The position numbers and the translations under genes were made by a program. A DNA stretch of 64,000 bases from Aequorivita vitellina (GTDB lineage Bacteria > Bacteroidota > Bacteroidia > Flavobacteriales > Flavobacteriaceae), in NCBI RefSeq assembly GCF_022008365.1, contig NZ_JAIRBA010000005.1, forward strand, positions 1-64,000, read 5' to 3'. Positions 17,584 through 25,618 of this stretch are shown one piece after another (positions within the stretch are counted from its first letter, which is position 1; every line of letters starts with the position of its first letter). A model generated the notes under the pieces. It saw only the letters and a program-made list of their open reading frames with translations. It was not told the DNA's origin and made no database searches.

Positions 17584-18225
17584 ATGATATTAAATAAAGA
17601 AACGGCACAGGAAACCGCGGCATTATTACTGCAAATTAATGCAATTAAATTACAACCACAAAACCCTTTTACTTGGGCTTCTGGATGGAAATCTCCCATT
17701 TATTGCGATAATCGCATAACGCTCTCTTACCCCGCCATACGAAATTACATTCGTGAAAATTTAGCCAAACAAATTGAAGAAATCTATGGAAAGCCCGATA
17801 TGATTGCCGGCGTGGCAACAGGAGCCATTGGAATGGGCGTTTTAGTAGCCGAATATTTAAACGTCCCCTTTTGTTATGTTCGCCCTGAAGCAAAAAGCCA
17901 TGGACGCCAAAATAAAATTGAAGGATTTTTACAACCCAATGCAAATGTAGTGGTTGTTGAAGACCTAATTAGCACCGGAAAAAGTAGCTTAATGGCCGTT
18001 GAAGCTTTAAAAGAAGCCAATGCAAACGTTAAAGGAATGATGGCTATTTTTAGTTACGGTTTTAAGGTTTCGGAAGAAAATTTTAAAAAGGCTAATGTTA
18101 CTTTAAACACCTTAAGCAATTACGAGATTTTGCTAGAAGAGGCAGAGAAATCTAAATACATTTATGCTAAAGAAGTAAAACTACTTGCCGAATGGCGCAA
18201 TAATCCTGAAACCTGGGGGAAATAG
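17584..18225 (+). CDS. pyrE: Orotate phosphoribosyltransferase
   Basis: Converts orotate and PRPP to orotidine 5'-monophosphate in pyrimidine synthesis. The PRPP-binding motif is VVVVEDLISTGKSS (residues about 121-134), and the N-terminal FTWASGWKSPIYCDNR segment binds orotate. Length 213 aa is standard. The ATG at 17584 is chosen over upstream in-frame codons that overlap the NUDIX gene. The SRPBCC gene downstream often accompanies pyrE in Flavobacteriia. Confidence 0.96.
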   Translation: MILNKETAQETAALLLQINAIKLQPQNPFTWASGWKSPIYCDNRITLSYPAIRNYIRENLAKQIEEIYGKPDMIAGVATGAIGMGVLVAEYLNVPFCYVRPEAKSHGRQNKIEGFLQPNANVVVVEDLISTGKSSLMAVEALKEANANVKGMMAIFSYGFKVSEENFKKANVTLNTLSNYEILLEEAEKSKYIYAKEVKLLAEWRNNPETWGK

Positions 18226-18267
18226 TATTCAGCATTCAGTAACAGTAAGCAGCAGTTGGCATTAATT

Positions 18268-19032
18268 TTGAAACGATTGATAAAAAACATTATTTTAATC
18301 CTAGTTGTTTTACTTTCTTCTATTTGCGCTGCGCAAGATTTCGAATTAAGGGCAACGCCCTACGTAAAATGTAAAATTGTTTATAAAGACAATTCTTCAG
18401 AAAAAGGATTTTTGCGATTTGCCAGTTCAGCCTTTTCACCACAATTCAAAAAAGATGAAAATGAAAAGTCTAAAAAAATAGACTTTGAGCTGATCGAAAA
18501 AATTATAAGCAATCCAGATACTGAAAACGAAAGAATCTTTCAATATTTAAACCATAATTATAATAAATTCAAGATTTTTGTTGAATTGATATATAGTGAT
18601 GTTTTAAGCATTTATATAAGTTCTACTGATTCTGACGACCTCTTCTATTCCGATTTTGATAGACAAAATATTCGCGAGATGATGGACCAAGCCAAGTTTG
18701 AAGGACTATCAGGATTCACAAAACGTCTTAAAATGTCTGATACTTTAAACTTGCCCAATGGAAAAAAAATTAAGCTCCCCATAAAATATTTATATTATTA
18801 CAATTTAAATTACGGTATAGCAAGTGGTACTAGGGCAAAACTCAATTATTATCTTATGAAGAATGATAGCCAAATATTATACAAAGTGGAAAAAAACAAA
18901 CGCTTTATAAGAAAATCCATAGAGCTTTTTAATGATTGCCCGACCCTTCTAAATGATTTGAAACAAGACAAGATTAATCTCTTCAACTTAGCAAAATTCA
19001 TTGAGTATTATAAGGATGAATGTGGTAATTGA
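18268..19032 (+). CDS. Hypothetical exported protein
   Basis: About 254 aa with a signal peptide (LKRLIKNIILILVVLLSSIC-AAQ) from a TTG start at 18268 (TTG 18256 also possible). The mature part is hydrophilic, rich in K, N, D and Y, and starts with a short segment (ATPYVKCKIVYKDNSSEKGF) that resembles a small beta-barrel or RNA-binding-like strand pair, though this is only an impression. No family recognised. It is inserted between pyrE and the SRPBCC gene, and its higher A+T content than the neighbours hints at a later acquisition. Confidence 0.6.
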   Translation: MKRLIKNIILILVVLLSSICAAQDFELRATPYVKCKIVYKDNSSEKGFLRFASSAFSPQFKKDENEKSKKIDFELIEKIISNPDTENERIFQYLNHNYNKFKIFVELIYSDVLSIYISSTDSDDLFYSDFDRQNIREMMDQAKFEGLSGFTKRLKMSDTLNLPNGKKIKLPIKYLYYYNLNYGIASGTRAKLNYYLMKNDSQILYKVEKNKRFIRKSIELFNDCPTLLNDLKQDKINLFNLAKFIEYYKDECGN

Positions 19033-19099
19033 AACAGAATACTGTTTACCGTCCATTCAATCAAAATTAAATAACAATAAAGAATAAAAAATATTTCAA

Positions 19100-19492
19100 A
19101 TGAAACTAAACAGTAAAAAAGTAACCGTTCAAAAATCAGCCGAGGCACTTTGCGATTTTTTGACAGATGTAAAGAATTTTGAATCTTTAATGCCAGATAA
19201 CATCAGCAAATTTGAGGTAATACGCGAGAACGCTTTTGTTTTTGGCTTAAAAGGAATGCCCGAAATTGCATTGGAAGTTAAAGAAGTTGAAAAGCCAAAC
19301 AAAGTTGTATTAGGTGCAATTAGCGATAAAATTCCTTTTACCCTAACCGCAAATATTGAAGAAGTTTCAAACAATACGGCCACGGTAGAATTGCTTTTTG
19401 AAGGCGAATTCAACTCCATGATGGCTATGATGATTAAAGGACCGATTTCAAAATTTATCGATACGCTTGTTTCAAATATGGCGAAACTTTAA
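19100..19492 (+). CDS. SRPBCC (START-like) family protein
   Basis: A 130-aa single-domain protein of the SRPBCC/CoxG-like fold: an N-terminal strand (KKVTVQKSAEALCDFLTDV), the helix-turn region NFESLMPDNISKFEV, and a long C-terminal helix (MMAMMIKGPISKFIDTLVSN). Proteins of this fold bind hydrophobic ligands in a cavity; the ligand is unknown. It is often beside pyrE and birA in Flavobacteriia, which suggests a housekeeping role. Confidence 0.85.
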   Translation: MKLNSKKVTVQKSAEALCDFLTDVKNFESLMPDNISKFEVIRENAFVFGLKGMPEIALEVKEVEKPNKVVLGAISDKIPFTLTANIEEVSNNTATVELLFEGEFNSMMAMMIKGPISKFIDTLVSNMAKL

Positions 19493-19507
19493 AGGAAGTT
19501 ATATTTT

Positions 19508-19547
19508 TTCGATTTCGTTATGGTTATCGATTTCGATTTCGTTTTCA
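19508..19547. repeat. CGATTTCG simple repeats
   Basis: Three CGATTTCG words in 40 bp between the convergent SRPBCC and birA genes. No hairpin terminator is visible here. Confidence 0.5.
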
Positions 19548-19549
19548 AT

Positions 19550-20281
19550 TTAATAGATCAACTTAACTTCTTTCAGTTGAAATTTTTGCAACGGTGCATT
19601 TTCTGTTGCTACCAATAGCTCACCAATATCTGAAACTCCCTTTATTATTCCATTAAAACGCAAAGTTTCGGGTGTTTCAAAAACAGAAACCATATCTTTT
19701 TGAAATAAATAGTTTTCATAAAGTTGTTTCAATTCTGAAAAGTCCTTTTTCGCAAGATTATTTAAGTTGCCGAAAACACTTTTCAGAATTGTCTGCAACA
19801 CTTCGTCTAAATTAAATGTTTTACCAGTTTCAAGTTTCAGTGAGCTCGCTTGCGGCAGATTTAAAAAATGTGTTTCGTTAACATTTATACCTATTCCTAT
19901 TACAGCGTATTTTACACAACTGCCCTCCAAAACATTTTCAATCAAAATACCGCCAATTTTCTTTTTAGCTGACAATATGTCGTTAGGCCATTTTATTGAA
20001 ATATTTGGGATATTTAATTGGTTCAACGCATGGGCAATTCCTATTGCAACAGCCATAGAAATACTAAATTGGTGCGCTACCGAAAGTTTATTAAACGCTT
20101 TAAACAAGCTAAATGTAAGACTTTGCCCCGGTTTTGACACCCAACCATTGCCCATCTGCCCGCGGCCCGAAAGTTGGGTATTAGCCACTACAACGGTTTG
20201 GTCTACAATACTGGTTTGCTTTACCAACTGCTTTAAGTAAGTATTGGTAGAGTCGATGGCATTAAGTTTGATTATATCCAA
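19550..20281 (-). CDS. birA: Biotin--[acetyl-CoA-carboxylase] ligase
   Basis: Activates biotin to biotinyl-AMP and transfers it to the carrier lysine of biotin-dependent carboxylases. Motifs: LNAIDSTNTYLK (substrate binding), SGRGQMGNGWVS (biotin-binding loop with Gly-Arg-Gly), IKWPNDI and GILIEN. It lacks the N-terminal DNA-binding domain of E. coli BirA, so it is not a repressor. The long frame reaches 20329 but overlaps the rsfS promoter region; the TTG at 20281 (MDIIKLNAIDSTN) matches family N-termini. Confidence 0.92.
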   Translation of the reverse strand: MDIIKLNAIDSTNTYLKQLVKQTSIVDQTVVVANTQLSGRGQMGNGWVSKPGQSLTFSLFKAFNKLSVAHQFSISMAVAIGIAHALNQLNIPNISIKWPNDILSAKKKIGGILIENVLEGSCVKYAVIGIGINVNETHFLNLPQASSLKLETGKTFNLDEVLQTILKSVFGNLNNLAKKDFSELKQLYENYLFQKDMVSVFETPETLRFNGIIKGVSDIGELLVATENAPLQKFQLKEVKLIY

Positions 20282-20337
20282 AAGTATAATTATGTTTAGT
20301 ATTACAATTAAAGGCAGTTCAAGAAACAAAAAAGTAA

Positions 20338-20345
20338 TAACTTTG
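20338..20345 (+). promoter_or_regulatory. -7 box of the rsfS-ftsH operon
   Basis: TAACTTTG, an exact TAnnTTTG match, 24 bp upstream of the rsfS ATG and within the 88-bp gap to divergent birA. Confidence 0.55.
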
Positions 20346-20369
20346 CGAAATAGAAAAGAATAATAATTA

Positions 20370-20759
20370 ATGCAAAAAGAACAAACAGGCTTGCCAGATG
20401 AGGTAGGAACAGATCAACTAATTGCCCAAATAATAACTGGGATTGAAGATGTAAAAGGACAGGATATTGAAATTCTTGATTTAAGAGATATAGAAAATAC
20501 CGTTTGCGACTATTTTATTATTTGCAACGGAACCTCCAATACACAGGTTAACGCCATTGTAAATTCCGTTCAAAAATCTGTAAGTAAGGCTTTAAAAGAA
20601 AAACCGTGGCACGTTGAAGGCAGCGACAACTCGGAGTGGGTACTTATGGATTACGTGCACGTAGTTGTACACGTTTTTCAAAAGCATATTCGCGAGTTTT
20701 ATGATATTGAAGGGCTTTGGGGCGATGCAAAATCGGTTAAAATAGAATCAACACATTAA
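20370..20759 (+). CDS. rsfS: Ribosome silencing factor RsfS
   Basis: Binds ribosomal protein uL14 and blocks joining of the 30S and 50S subunits during starvation. The 129-aa length and motifs VCDYFIICNGTSNTQVNAI, WVLMDYVHVVVHVF and REFYDIEGLWGDA are diagnostic of the DUF143/Iojap family. It is 15 bp upstream of ftsH, a conserved pairing in Flavobacteriia, and probably the first gene of an operon. Confidence 0.95.
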   Translation: MQKEQTGLPDEVGTDQLIAQIITGIEDVKGQDIEILDLRDIENTVCDYFIICNGTSNTQVNAIVNSVQKSVSKALKEKPWHVEGSDNSEWVLMDYVHVVVHVFQKHIREFYDIEGLWGDAKSVKIESTH

Positions 20760-20774
20760 AAAGAAAACAGCCTT

Positions 20775-22730
20775 ATGGCCGAAGAAAATAAAAATAAGAA
20801 GAACGACTCTAAGAAGCCAAAACCAAATTATTATTGGATTTACGGAGCAATAATTTTACTGTTTTTTGGGATCCAAATTTTTGGTGGTGGCAGCTGGTCG
20901 CAACCCGCAAAAACCAATCAGGCAAAATTTGAAGAGTTTCTACGAGACGGCGATGTAGCAAAAGTAGATATAATTAATAAAAAAATTGCGAAAGTTTATC
21001 TTACCCAAGAGGCTAAGCAAAAGCAGGAACACGCTAAAAAAGACGATACTCCGGCGTTTTTAGCTCCTGGAGCCAACGATCCAGATTATCAATTTGAATT
21101 TGGTGATTTGCAGCTATTTCAAAAAGATTTTCAAGAAATAAAGGCTGAAAACAATCTTCCCACAACATTAAACTTTGAAACAGACAATAATGTCTGGGGC
21201 GATATTTTGATGGGCATTTTGCCATTCGTAATAATTATTGCCATTTGGATTTTTATTATGCGCCGTATGTCTTCGGGCGCAGGCGGTGGTGCTGGTGGAC
21301 AGCTTTTCAATATTGGAAAATCGAAAGCAAAATTATTCGATGAAAAATCTGATGTAAAAACTTCATTTAAAGATGTTGCCGGTCTAGAAGGAGCTAAAGA
21401 AGAAGTACAAGAAATTGTAGATTTCTTAAAACAACCCGATAAATACACCTCTTTAGGTGGTAAAATCCCAAAGGGCGCATTGTTAGTAGGCCCTCCCGGT
21501 ACTGGTAAAACGCTTTTGGCACGAGCTGTGGCTGGTGAGGCCCAAGTACCGTTCTTTTCTCTTTCAGGTTCAGATTTTGTTGAAATGTTTGTAGGGGTAG
21601 GTGCATCACGCGTGCGTGATTTATTTAAACAAGCTAAAGACAAAGCGCCAGCCATAATATTTATTGACGAAATTGACGCCATTGGCCGTGCCAGAGGAAA
21701 AAATAATTTCTCCGGAAGTAACGACGAACGTGAAAACACCCTAAATCAACTCCTTACAGAAATGGATGGCTTTGGAACCAATACCAATGTTATTGTACTT
21801 GCAGCCACCAACCGGGCAGACGTTTTAGATAAAGCTTTAATGCGAGCCGGTCGTTTCGACAGACAGATTTATGTTGACCTGCCCGACGTTCGCGAACGAA
21901 AAGAAATTTTTGAAGTACACCTACGCCCCATAAAAAAAGATGATGATTTAGACACAGATTTCCTTTCAAAGCAAACACCAGGTTTTTCGGGAGCAGATAT
22001 TGCAAACGTTTGTAACGAAGCTGCTTTAATTGCTGCAAGAAACGGTAAAAAATCTGTTGGTAAACAAGACTTTTTAGATGCTGTTGACAGAATTGTAGGT
22101 GGCCTTGAAAAGAAAAACAAGATAATGACAATGGACGAAAAACGTGCCATTGCATACCACGAAGCAGGTCATGCAACCGTAAGTTGGATGTTAGAACACG
22201 CAGCTCCATTGGTAAAGGTCACTATTGTTCCTCGTGGACAATCCTTGGGTGCAGCTTGGTATTTACCCGAAGAAAGACTTATTATTCACCCAGAGCAAAT
22301 GCTGGACGAAATGTGTGCTGCCCTTGGCGGTCGCGCTGCCGAAAAAGTTATCTTCGACAGAATTTCTACCGGGGCATTAAGCGATCTTGAAAAGGTAACT
22401 AAACAAGCTCGCGCAATGGTTACTATTTATGGCCTAAACGACAAGATAGGAAACCTTACATATTACGATAGTAGCGGACAATCTGAGTACAATTTCTCAA
22501 AACCTTATAGCGAAAAAACTGCTGAATTAATTGATAAAGAAATTTCAATACTTATTGAAAGCCAATATCAGCGCGCTGTAAAACTACTTGAAGAAAACAA
22601 AGATAAATTAACCGAATTGGCAAATGTACTTCTCGAAAAAGAAGTAATATTTAAAGATAACCTTCAAAAGATATTTGGAGACCGTCCATTTGAAAAGCCA
22701 GAAGAGGTATCCAGAGCGGCAACAACTTAA
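20775..22730 (+). CDS. ftsH: ATP-dependent zinc metalloprotease FtsH
   Basis: Membrane-anchored AAA+ protease that degrades misfolded membrane proteins and regulators. Two transmembrane helices (about residues 23-41 and 150-168) flank a periplasmic domain. AAA module: Walker A GPPGTGKT (239-246), Walker [25 protein letters not shown]. The protease active site is HEAGH starting at residue 462. Length 651 aa. A 9-bp hairpin with T-rich tail encloses the stop codon. Confidence 0.97.
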   Translation: MAEENKNKKNDSKKPKPNYYWIYGAIILLFFGIQIFGGGSWSQPAKTNQAKFEEFLRDGDVAKVDIINKKIAKVYLTQEAKQKQEHAKKDDTPAFLAPGANDPDYQFEFGDLQLFQKDFQEIKAENNLPTTLNFETDNNVWGDILMGILPFVIIIAIWIFIMRRMSSGAGGGAGGQLFNIGKSKAKLFDEKSDVKTSFKDVAGLEGAKEEVQEIVDFLKQPDKYTSLGGKIPKGALLVGPPGTGKTLLARAVAGEAQVPFFSLSGSDFVEMFVGVGASRVRDLFKQAKDKAPAIIFIDEIDAIGRARGKNNFSGSNDERENTLNQLLTEMDGFGTNTNVIVLAATNRADVLDKALMRAGRFDRQIYVDLPDVRERKEIFEVHLRPIKKDDDLDTDFLSKQTPGFSGADIANVCNEAALIAARNGKKSVGKQDFLDAVDRIVGGLEKKNKIMTMDEKRAIAYHEAGHATVSWMLEHAAPLVKVTIVPRGQSLGAAWYLPEERLIIHPEQMLDEMCAALGGRAAEKVIFDRISTGALSDLEKVTKQARAMVTIYGLNDKIGNLTYYDSSGQSEYNFSKPYSEKTAELIDKEISILIESQYQRAVKLLEENKDKLTELANVLLEKEVIFKDNLQKIFGDRPFEKPEEVSRAATT

Positions 22731-22748
22731 TTGTTGCCGTTTTCTGTT
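22717..22748 (+). terminator. Hairpin that encloses the ftsH stop codon
   Basis: Perfect 9-bp stem CGGCAACAA/TTGTTGCCG with loop CTTAA, followed by TTTTCTGTT. The TAA stop codon of ftsH (22728-22730) is in the loop and the left arm encodes its last residues. It could attenuate read-through into the LUD-cdsA-psd genes. Confidence 0.6.
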
Positions 22749-22843
22749 CGCGGCAAAAACTTTATTTTACAGGTGTTATACTTCGGTATAGATTTTATAT
22801 ATTTGAAGTGCAACATGTATAGAAACTTCTCAATTCATTATAA

Positions 22844-23458
22844 ATGAGTCTATTTAAAAGACTTCTAAATCCCAATTATAAAAAATCGGACGAGAAGGCT
22901 AAAAAAGCCCAAAAAGCCGAACATAGCAGTTATTACCCTGAGCAGAAACTTCCTGTAGATGAAAAATTTACTTTTAATTTCAAAAAAAATGGTGGTAAGT
23001 TTATTTATTGCGAAAATTGGGAAGAAGTAACAGAAGCTTTTGATAATATAATGTTAGAAAACGATTGGTACGAACAAGATGTGTTTTGTTTTAATGAACA
23101 ACTATGCCAAAAGTTTGATGGTTTTAACCTAAACTTTGGCAATTCGGAAGCGGCCACATTTTTTCTTTCCAGTTGCGAATCGTTAATTGCGAACAATGGC
23201 TCTATTTTACTTTCGTCAAATCAAATAAAGGAGAAAAAATTAAAGGAATTGCCTTTTAACATTATTATTTTTGCCACTACCAGCCAGTTGGTTGACACCA
23301 TTAGCGAAGGTTTGCGCACTATTAAAAACCAAAGTTCAGGTTACATTCCAAGTAACATTACTACTATTCAAGACTTTGAAACCGAAAAAGAAAAGGATTT
23401 TATGAGTTATGGAAGTAGCACAAAAAACCTATATTTGTTGCTACTGGAAGACTTATAA
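22844..23458 (+). CDS. LUD domain-containing protein
   Basis: A 204-aa protein with an N-terminal basic segment (MSLFKRLLNPNYKKSDEKAK) and a LUD (LutC/YkgG-like) fold. LUD proteins take part in L-lactate oxidation complexes, but solitary forms like this are common in Bacteroidota between ftsH and cdsA and lack a proven role. LutA and LutB are not nearby, so lactate use cannot be inferred. It is followed directly by cdsA (1 bp apart). Confidence 0.8.
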   Translation: MSLFKRLLNPNYKKSDEKAKKAQKAEHSSYYPEQKLPVDEKFTFNFKKNGGKFIYCENWEEVTEAFDNIMLENDWYEQDVFCFNEQLCQKFDGFNLNFGNSEAATFFLSSCESLIANNGSILLSSNQIKEKKLKELPFNIIIFATTSQLVDTISEGLRTIKNQSSGYIPSNITTIQDFETEKEKDFMSYGSSTKNLYLLLLEDL

Positions 23459-23459
23459 T

Positions 23460-24293
23460 ATGAAGGAAATTCTCATACGGACCCTCTCGGGCGTATTATA
23501 CATTTCGATCATCATTTTTGCAATGTTTACCTCGCGCGAATGGTTTATGGGGCTCTTCTTTGTATTAGCAATTATTACCTTAAGTGAATATTTAAAATTG
23601 GTGCACTTAACCAGTTACCTCGCCTATTTTATCCTTGCAGCAGGATTTTTCTTTTTAAGTTATCGCGTTTTTTCAGAAAACGCCGTTTATCTACTTCTAA
23701 TTTTAAGCAGCTTCGTCAATCTTTTTTTATTGAAAGATGTTCTCTGGACGAGCAAAATTCCAATGTTTGAAAAGAAAAAATACATAACCGTAATTTTTTA
23801 TATTATTAGCGGCTTTTTATTTCTTACTTTAATTCCAGTAATGGATATTAACGGGAAGTTTAAACCCGAAATAATTGTTGCGGTTTTTGTTCTAATTTGG
23901 AGCAACGATACCTTTGCATTCTTAATTGGTAAAAACTTTGGAAAACATAAGCTTTTAGAACGTATCTCACCTAAAAAAACAGTTGAAGGTTTTGTGGGTG
24001 GTTTAGCAGGCACTCTTTTAGCAGGATTTATTATCTTTAAAGCACTGGAAGCTTACAGTTTATTCGACTCTCAAATATATCCGTTGTGGGTTTGGATAAC
24101 ACTCGCTATAATTGTCTCGGTTTTTGGCACTATTGGCGACCTAATTCAGTCAAAGTTTAAAAGACAGGCGGGTGTTAAAGATAGCGGAATTATAATGCCA
24201 GGCCACGGTGGCCTGTACGATAGGCTAGACAGCATTATTTATGCCAGCCCATTTGTTTATGCATTTTTATTAATTGTAAACCATGTTTCATAA
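23460..24293 (+). CDS. cdsA: Phosphatidate cytidylyltransferase
   Basis: Makes CDP-diacylglycerol from phosphatidic acid and CTP, the entry to phospholipid synthesis. About eight transmembrane helices; the C-terminal signature is visible from GDLIQSKFKRQAGVKDSG through PGHGGLYDRLDS, which binds CTP and metal. Length 277 aa. The ATG at 23460 immediately follows the LUD stop, and the gene overlaps psd by 11 bp, indicating translational coupling. Confidence 0.95.
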   Translation: MKEILIRTLSGVLYISIIIFAMFTSREWFMGLFFVLAIITLSEYLKLVHLTSYLAYFILAAGFFFLSYRVFSENAVYLLLILSSFVNLFLLKDVLWTSKIPMFEKKKYITVIFYIISGFLFLTLIPVMDINGKFKPEIIVAVFVLIWSNDTFAFLIGKNFGKHKLLERISPKKTVEGFVGGLAGTLLAGFIIFKALEAYSLFDSQIYPLWVWITLAIIVSVFGTIGDLIQSKFKRQAGVKDSGIIMPGHGGLYDRLDSIIYASPFVYAFLLIVNHVS

Positions 24294-24933
24294 AGAAGGA
24301 TTCAAAATTATTTTTATTGCACTGGTAATCGTTATCGGGCTTAGCCTTTTGGCAAATCTGTTTATTGAGCATCCTACCATTCGGGGAGGGGTTATTATTT
24401 CATTAATCATTCTTTTGCTCTTGGTTTTACAGTTTTTCAGAAATCCCAAGCGAAATTTTTTAGTCCATCCCAATCGCGTGCTCTCTGCTGTTGATGGTAA
24501 AGTTGTAGTGATTGAAGAAGTTTTTGAAAAAGAATATTTTAACGATAAGTGTTTGCAAGTTTCGGTATTTATGAGCCCAATTAATGTGCATGTTACTAGA
24601 TATCCCGTGGGTGGAAAAGTTGTTTATAGCAAATATCATCCAGGAAAATTTTTAGTAGCGTGGCATCCAAAATCTTCCGAAGAAAACGAGCGCACTACCG
24701 TAGTTGTAAATAATGATGACTTTGGAGATGTTTTGTTTAGACAAATAGCTGGGGCAATGGCCAAACGAATTGTTAATTATGCCGAAGTAAATCAAGAAGT
24801 AACTCAAGCTTCAGACAGTGGGTTTATTAAATTTGGATCGCGCGTGGATATTTTTCTTCCGTTAGATGCAAAAATAAAAGTAACACTGAACCAAAAAGTA
24901 AAAGGAGGAATATCAATAATTGCTGAAAAATAA
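24283..24933 (+). CDS. psd: Phosphatidylserine decarboxylase (short form)
   Basis: Converts phosphatidylserine to phosphatidylethanolamine. The proenzyme self-cleaves at the Gly185-Ser186 bond in IKFGSRVD, giving a pyruvoyl-bearing alpha chain. Two transmembrane helices occupy residues 8-50. MSPINVHVTRYPVGGKV contains the conserved histidine pair region. At 216 aa it is of the short, archaeal-like type common in Bacteroidota. It overlaps cdsA by 11 bp and its stop codon overlaps the ACBP start codon. No pssA is in the window. Confidence 0.94.
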   Translation: MFHKEGFKIIFIALVIVIGLSLLANLFIEHPTIRGGVIISLIILLLLVLQFFRNPKRNFLVHPNRVLSAVDGKVVVIEEVFEKEYFNDKCLQVSVFMSPINVHVTRYPVGGKVVYSKYHPGKFLVAWHPKSSEENERTTVVVNNDDFGDVLFRQIAGAMAKRIVNYAEVNQEVTQASDSGFIKFGSRVDIFLPLDAKIKVTLNQKVKGGISIIAEK

Positions 24934-25199
24934 TGACTTCAGAAGAGTTAGACATAGCTTTTAAAAATGCTGTAAAAAGTATTAACAATCACACAGAACC
25001 TTTTCCTGCTGACGTATTATTACGACTTTACGCCTACTACAAACGCGCTACCAATGAAGCCCATCAGCCCAGTGGAAGAAAGCCACATATATCTGCATTT
25101 AAAACAAATGCGCTTTTCCAAACCCGCGGACTATCGAGTGACGAGGCCAAAGAACTTTATATAGAAGCCGTCAATCAATATTTTTTATATAGAAAATAA
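24933..25199 (+). CDS. Acyl-CoA-binding protein (ACBP)
   Basis: An 88-aa four-helix-bundle protein that binds long-chain acyl-CoA esters. Recognisable features are LRLYAYYKRATN (the YxxYKQAT-like motif), FKTNALFQTRGLSSDEAKELYIEAV near the KW.AW..L..G.S...A...Y pattern. The tryptophan residues of classic ACBP are replaced by F. It starts on the last base of the psd stop codon (TAATG), so it is translationally coupled to phospholipid genes; it may buffer acyl-CoA for membrane synthesis. ACBPs are common in eukaryotes and rare in bacteria. Confidence 0.88.
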   Translation: MTSEELDIAFKNAVKSINNHTEPFPADVLLRLYAYYKRATNEAHQPSGRKPHISAFKTNALFQTRGLSSDEAKELYIEAVNQYFLYRK

Positions 25200-25203
25200 T
25201 TGC

Positions 25204-25233
25204 GCCACAAACAACTACGATTGTTGTGCTTTG
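25204..25233. terminator. Weak hairpin between convergent ACBP and coiled-coil genes
   Basis: CACAAACAA and TTGTTGTG arms pair with one bulge. It lies in the 15-bp gap and extends into the coiled-coil gene's 3' end; poor T-run. Confidence 0.3.
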
Positions 25234-25457
25234 TTGAATTTTATCTCGTACTCCTCAATTGCATCTTCTATTTTTTCAACATTTTTTGAAGCCGTTTCGT
25301 GTGCTGCTTCCATTGCTTTTTCAAGGTCTTTATCCGGATGCTGAAATAGATCGGTAATTACGTGGTTTATCTTGTCGATAATACTTTTTTGGCTGTTTTT
25401 AATATCCTCCAATTTATGAAGCATCGCCTGCATTTCGTTATACTTTGATTGGTCCAT
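25215..25457 (-). CDS. Small coiled-coil protein, unknown function
   Basis: An 80-aa, highly charged, helical protein without signal peptide or transmembrane segment. Heptad-like spacing (MLHKLEDIKNSQKSIIDKIN and later AHETASKNVEKIEDAIEEYE) predicts a coiled coil. No family recognised. It is convergent with the ACBP gene and 159 bp upstream of the valS 3' end, so it is transcribed in the same direction as valS but probably from its own promoter. Confidence that it is a real gene is moderate to good because of the intact frame and amino-acid composition. Confidence 0.65.
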   Translation of the reverse strand: MDQSKYNEMQAMLHKLEDIKNSQKSIIDKINHVITDLFQHPDKDLEKAMEAAHETASKNVEKIEDAIEEYEIKFNKAQQS

Positions 25458-25618
25458 AATTAATTTGTTTTAGAACAAGTTACGTTCAAAAGCGCTTCAT
25501 TAGCTGAAAATTAACCTTGCTTTAAAACAAATTAAGATAGTTTTATAAAAACTTGAACCTGAAAGGATGAGTGCGAACTTAGTATATAGCTACAAAAACC
25601 TATTAGCTGGTTCGAAAT

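Noticed and set aside
21131-21739. 202-codon open frame opposite ftsH
   Set aside because: Fully antisense to ftsH, which is unmistakable; low-complexity composition (many S, P and A) is the mirror of ftsH codons.
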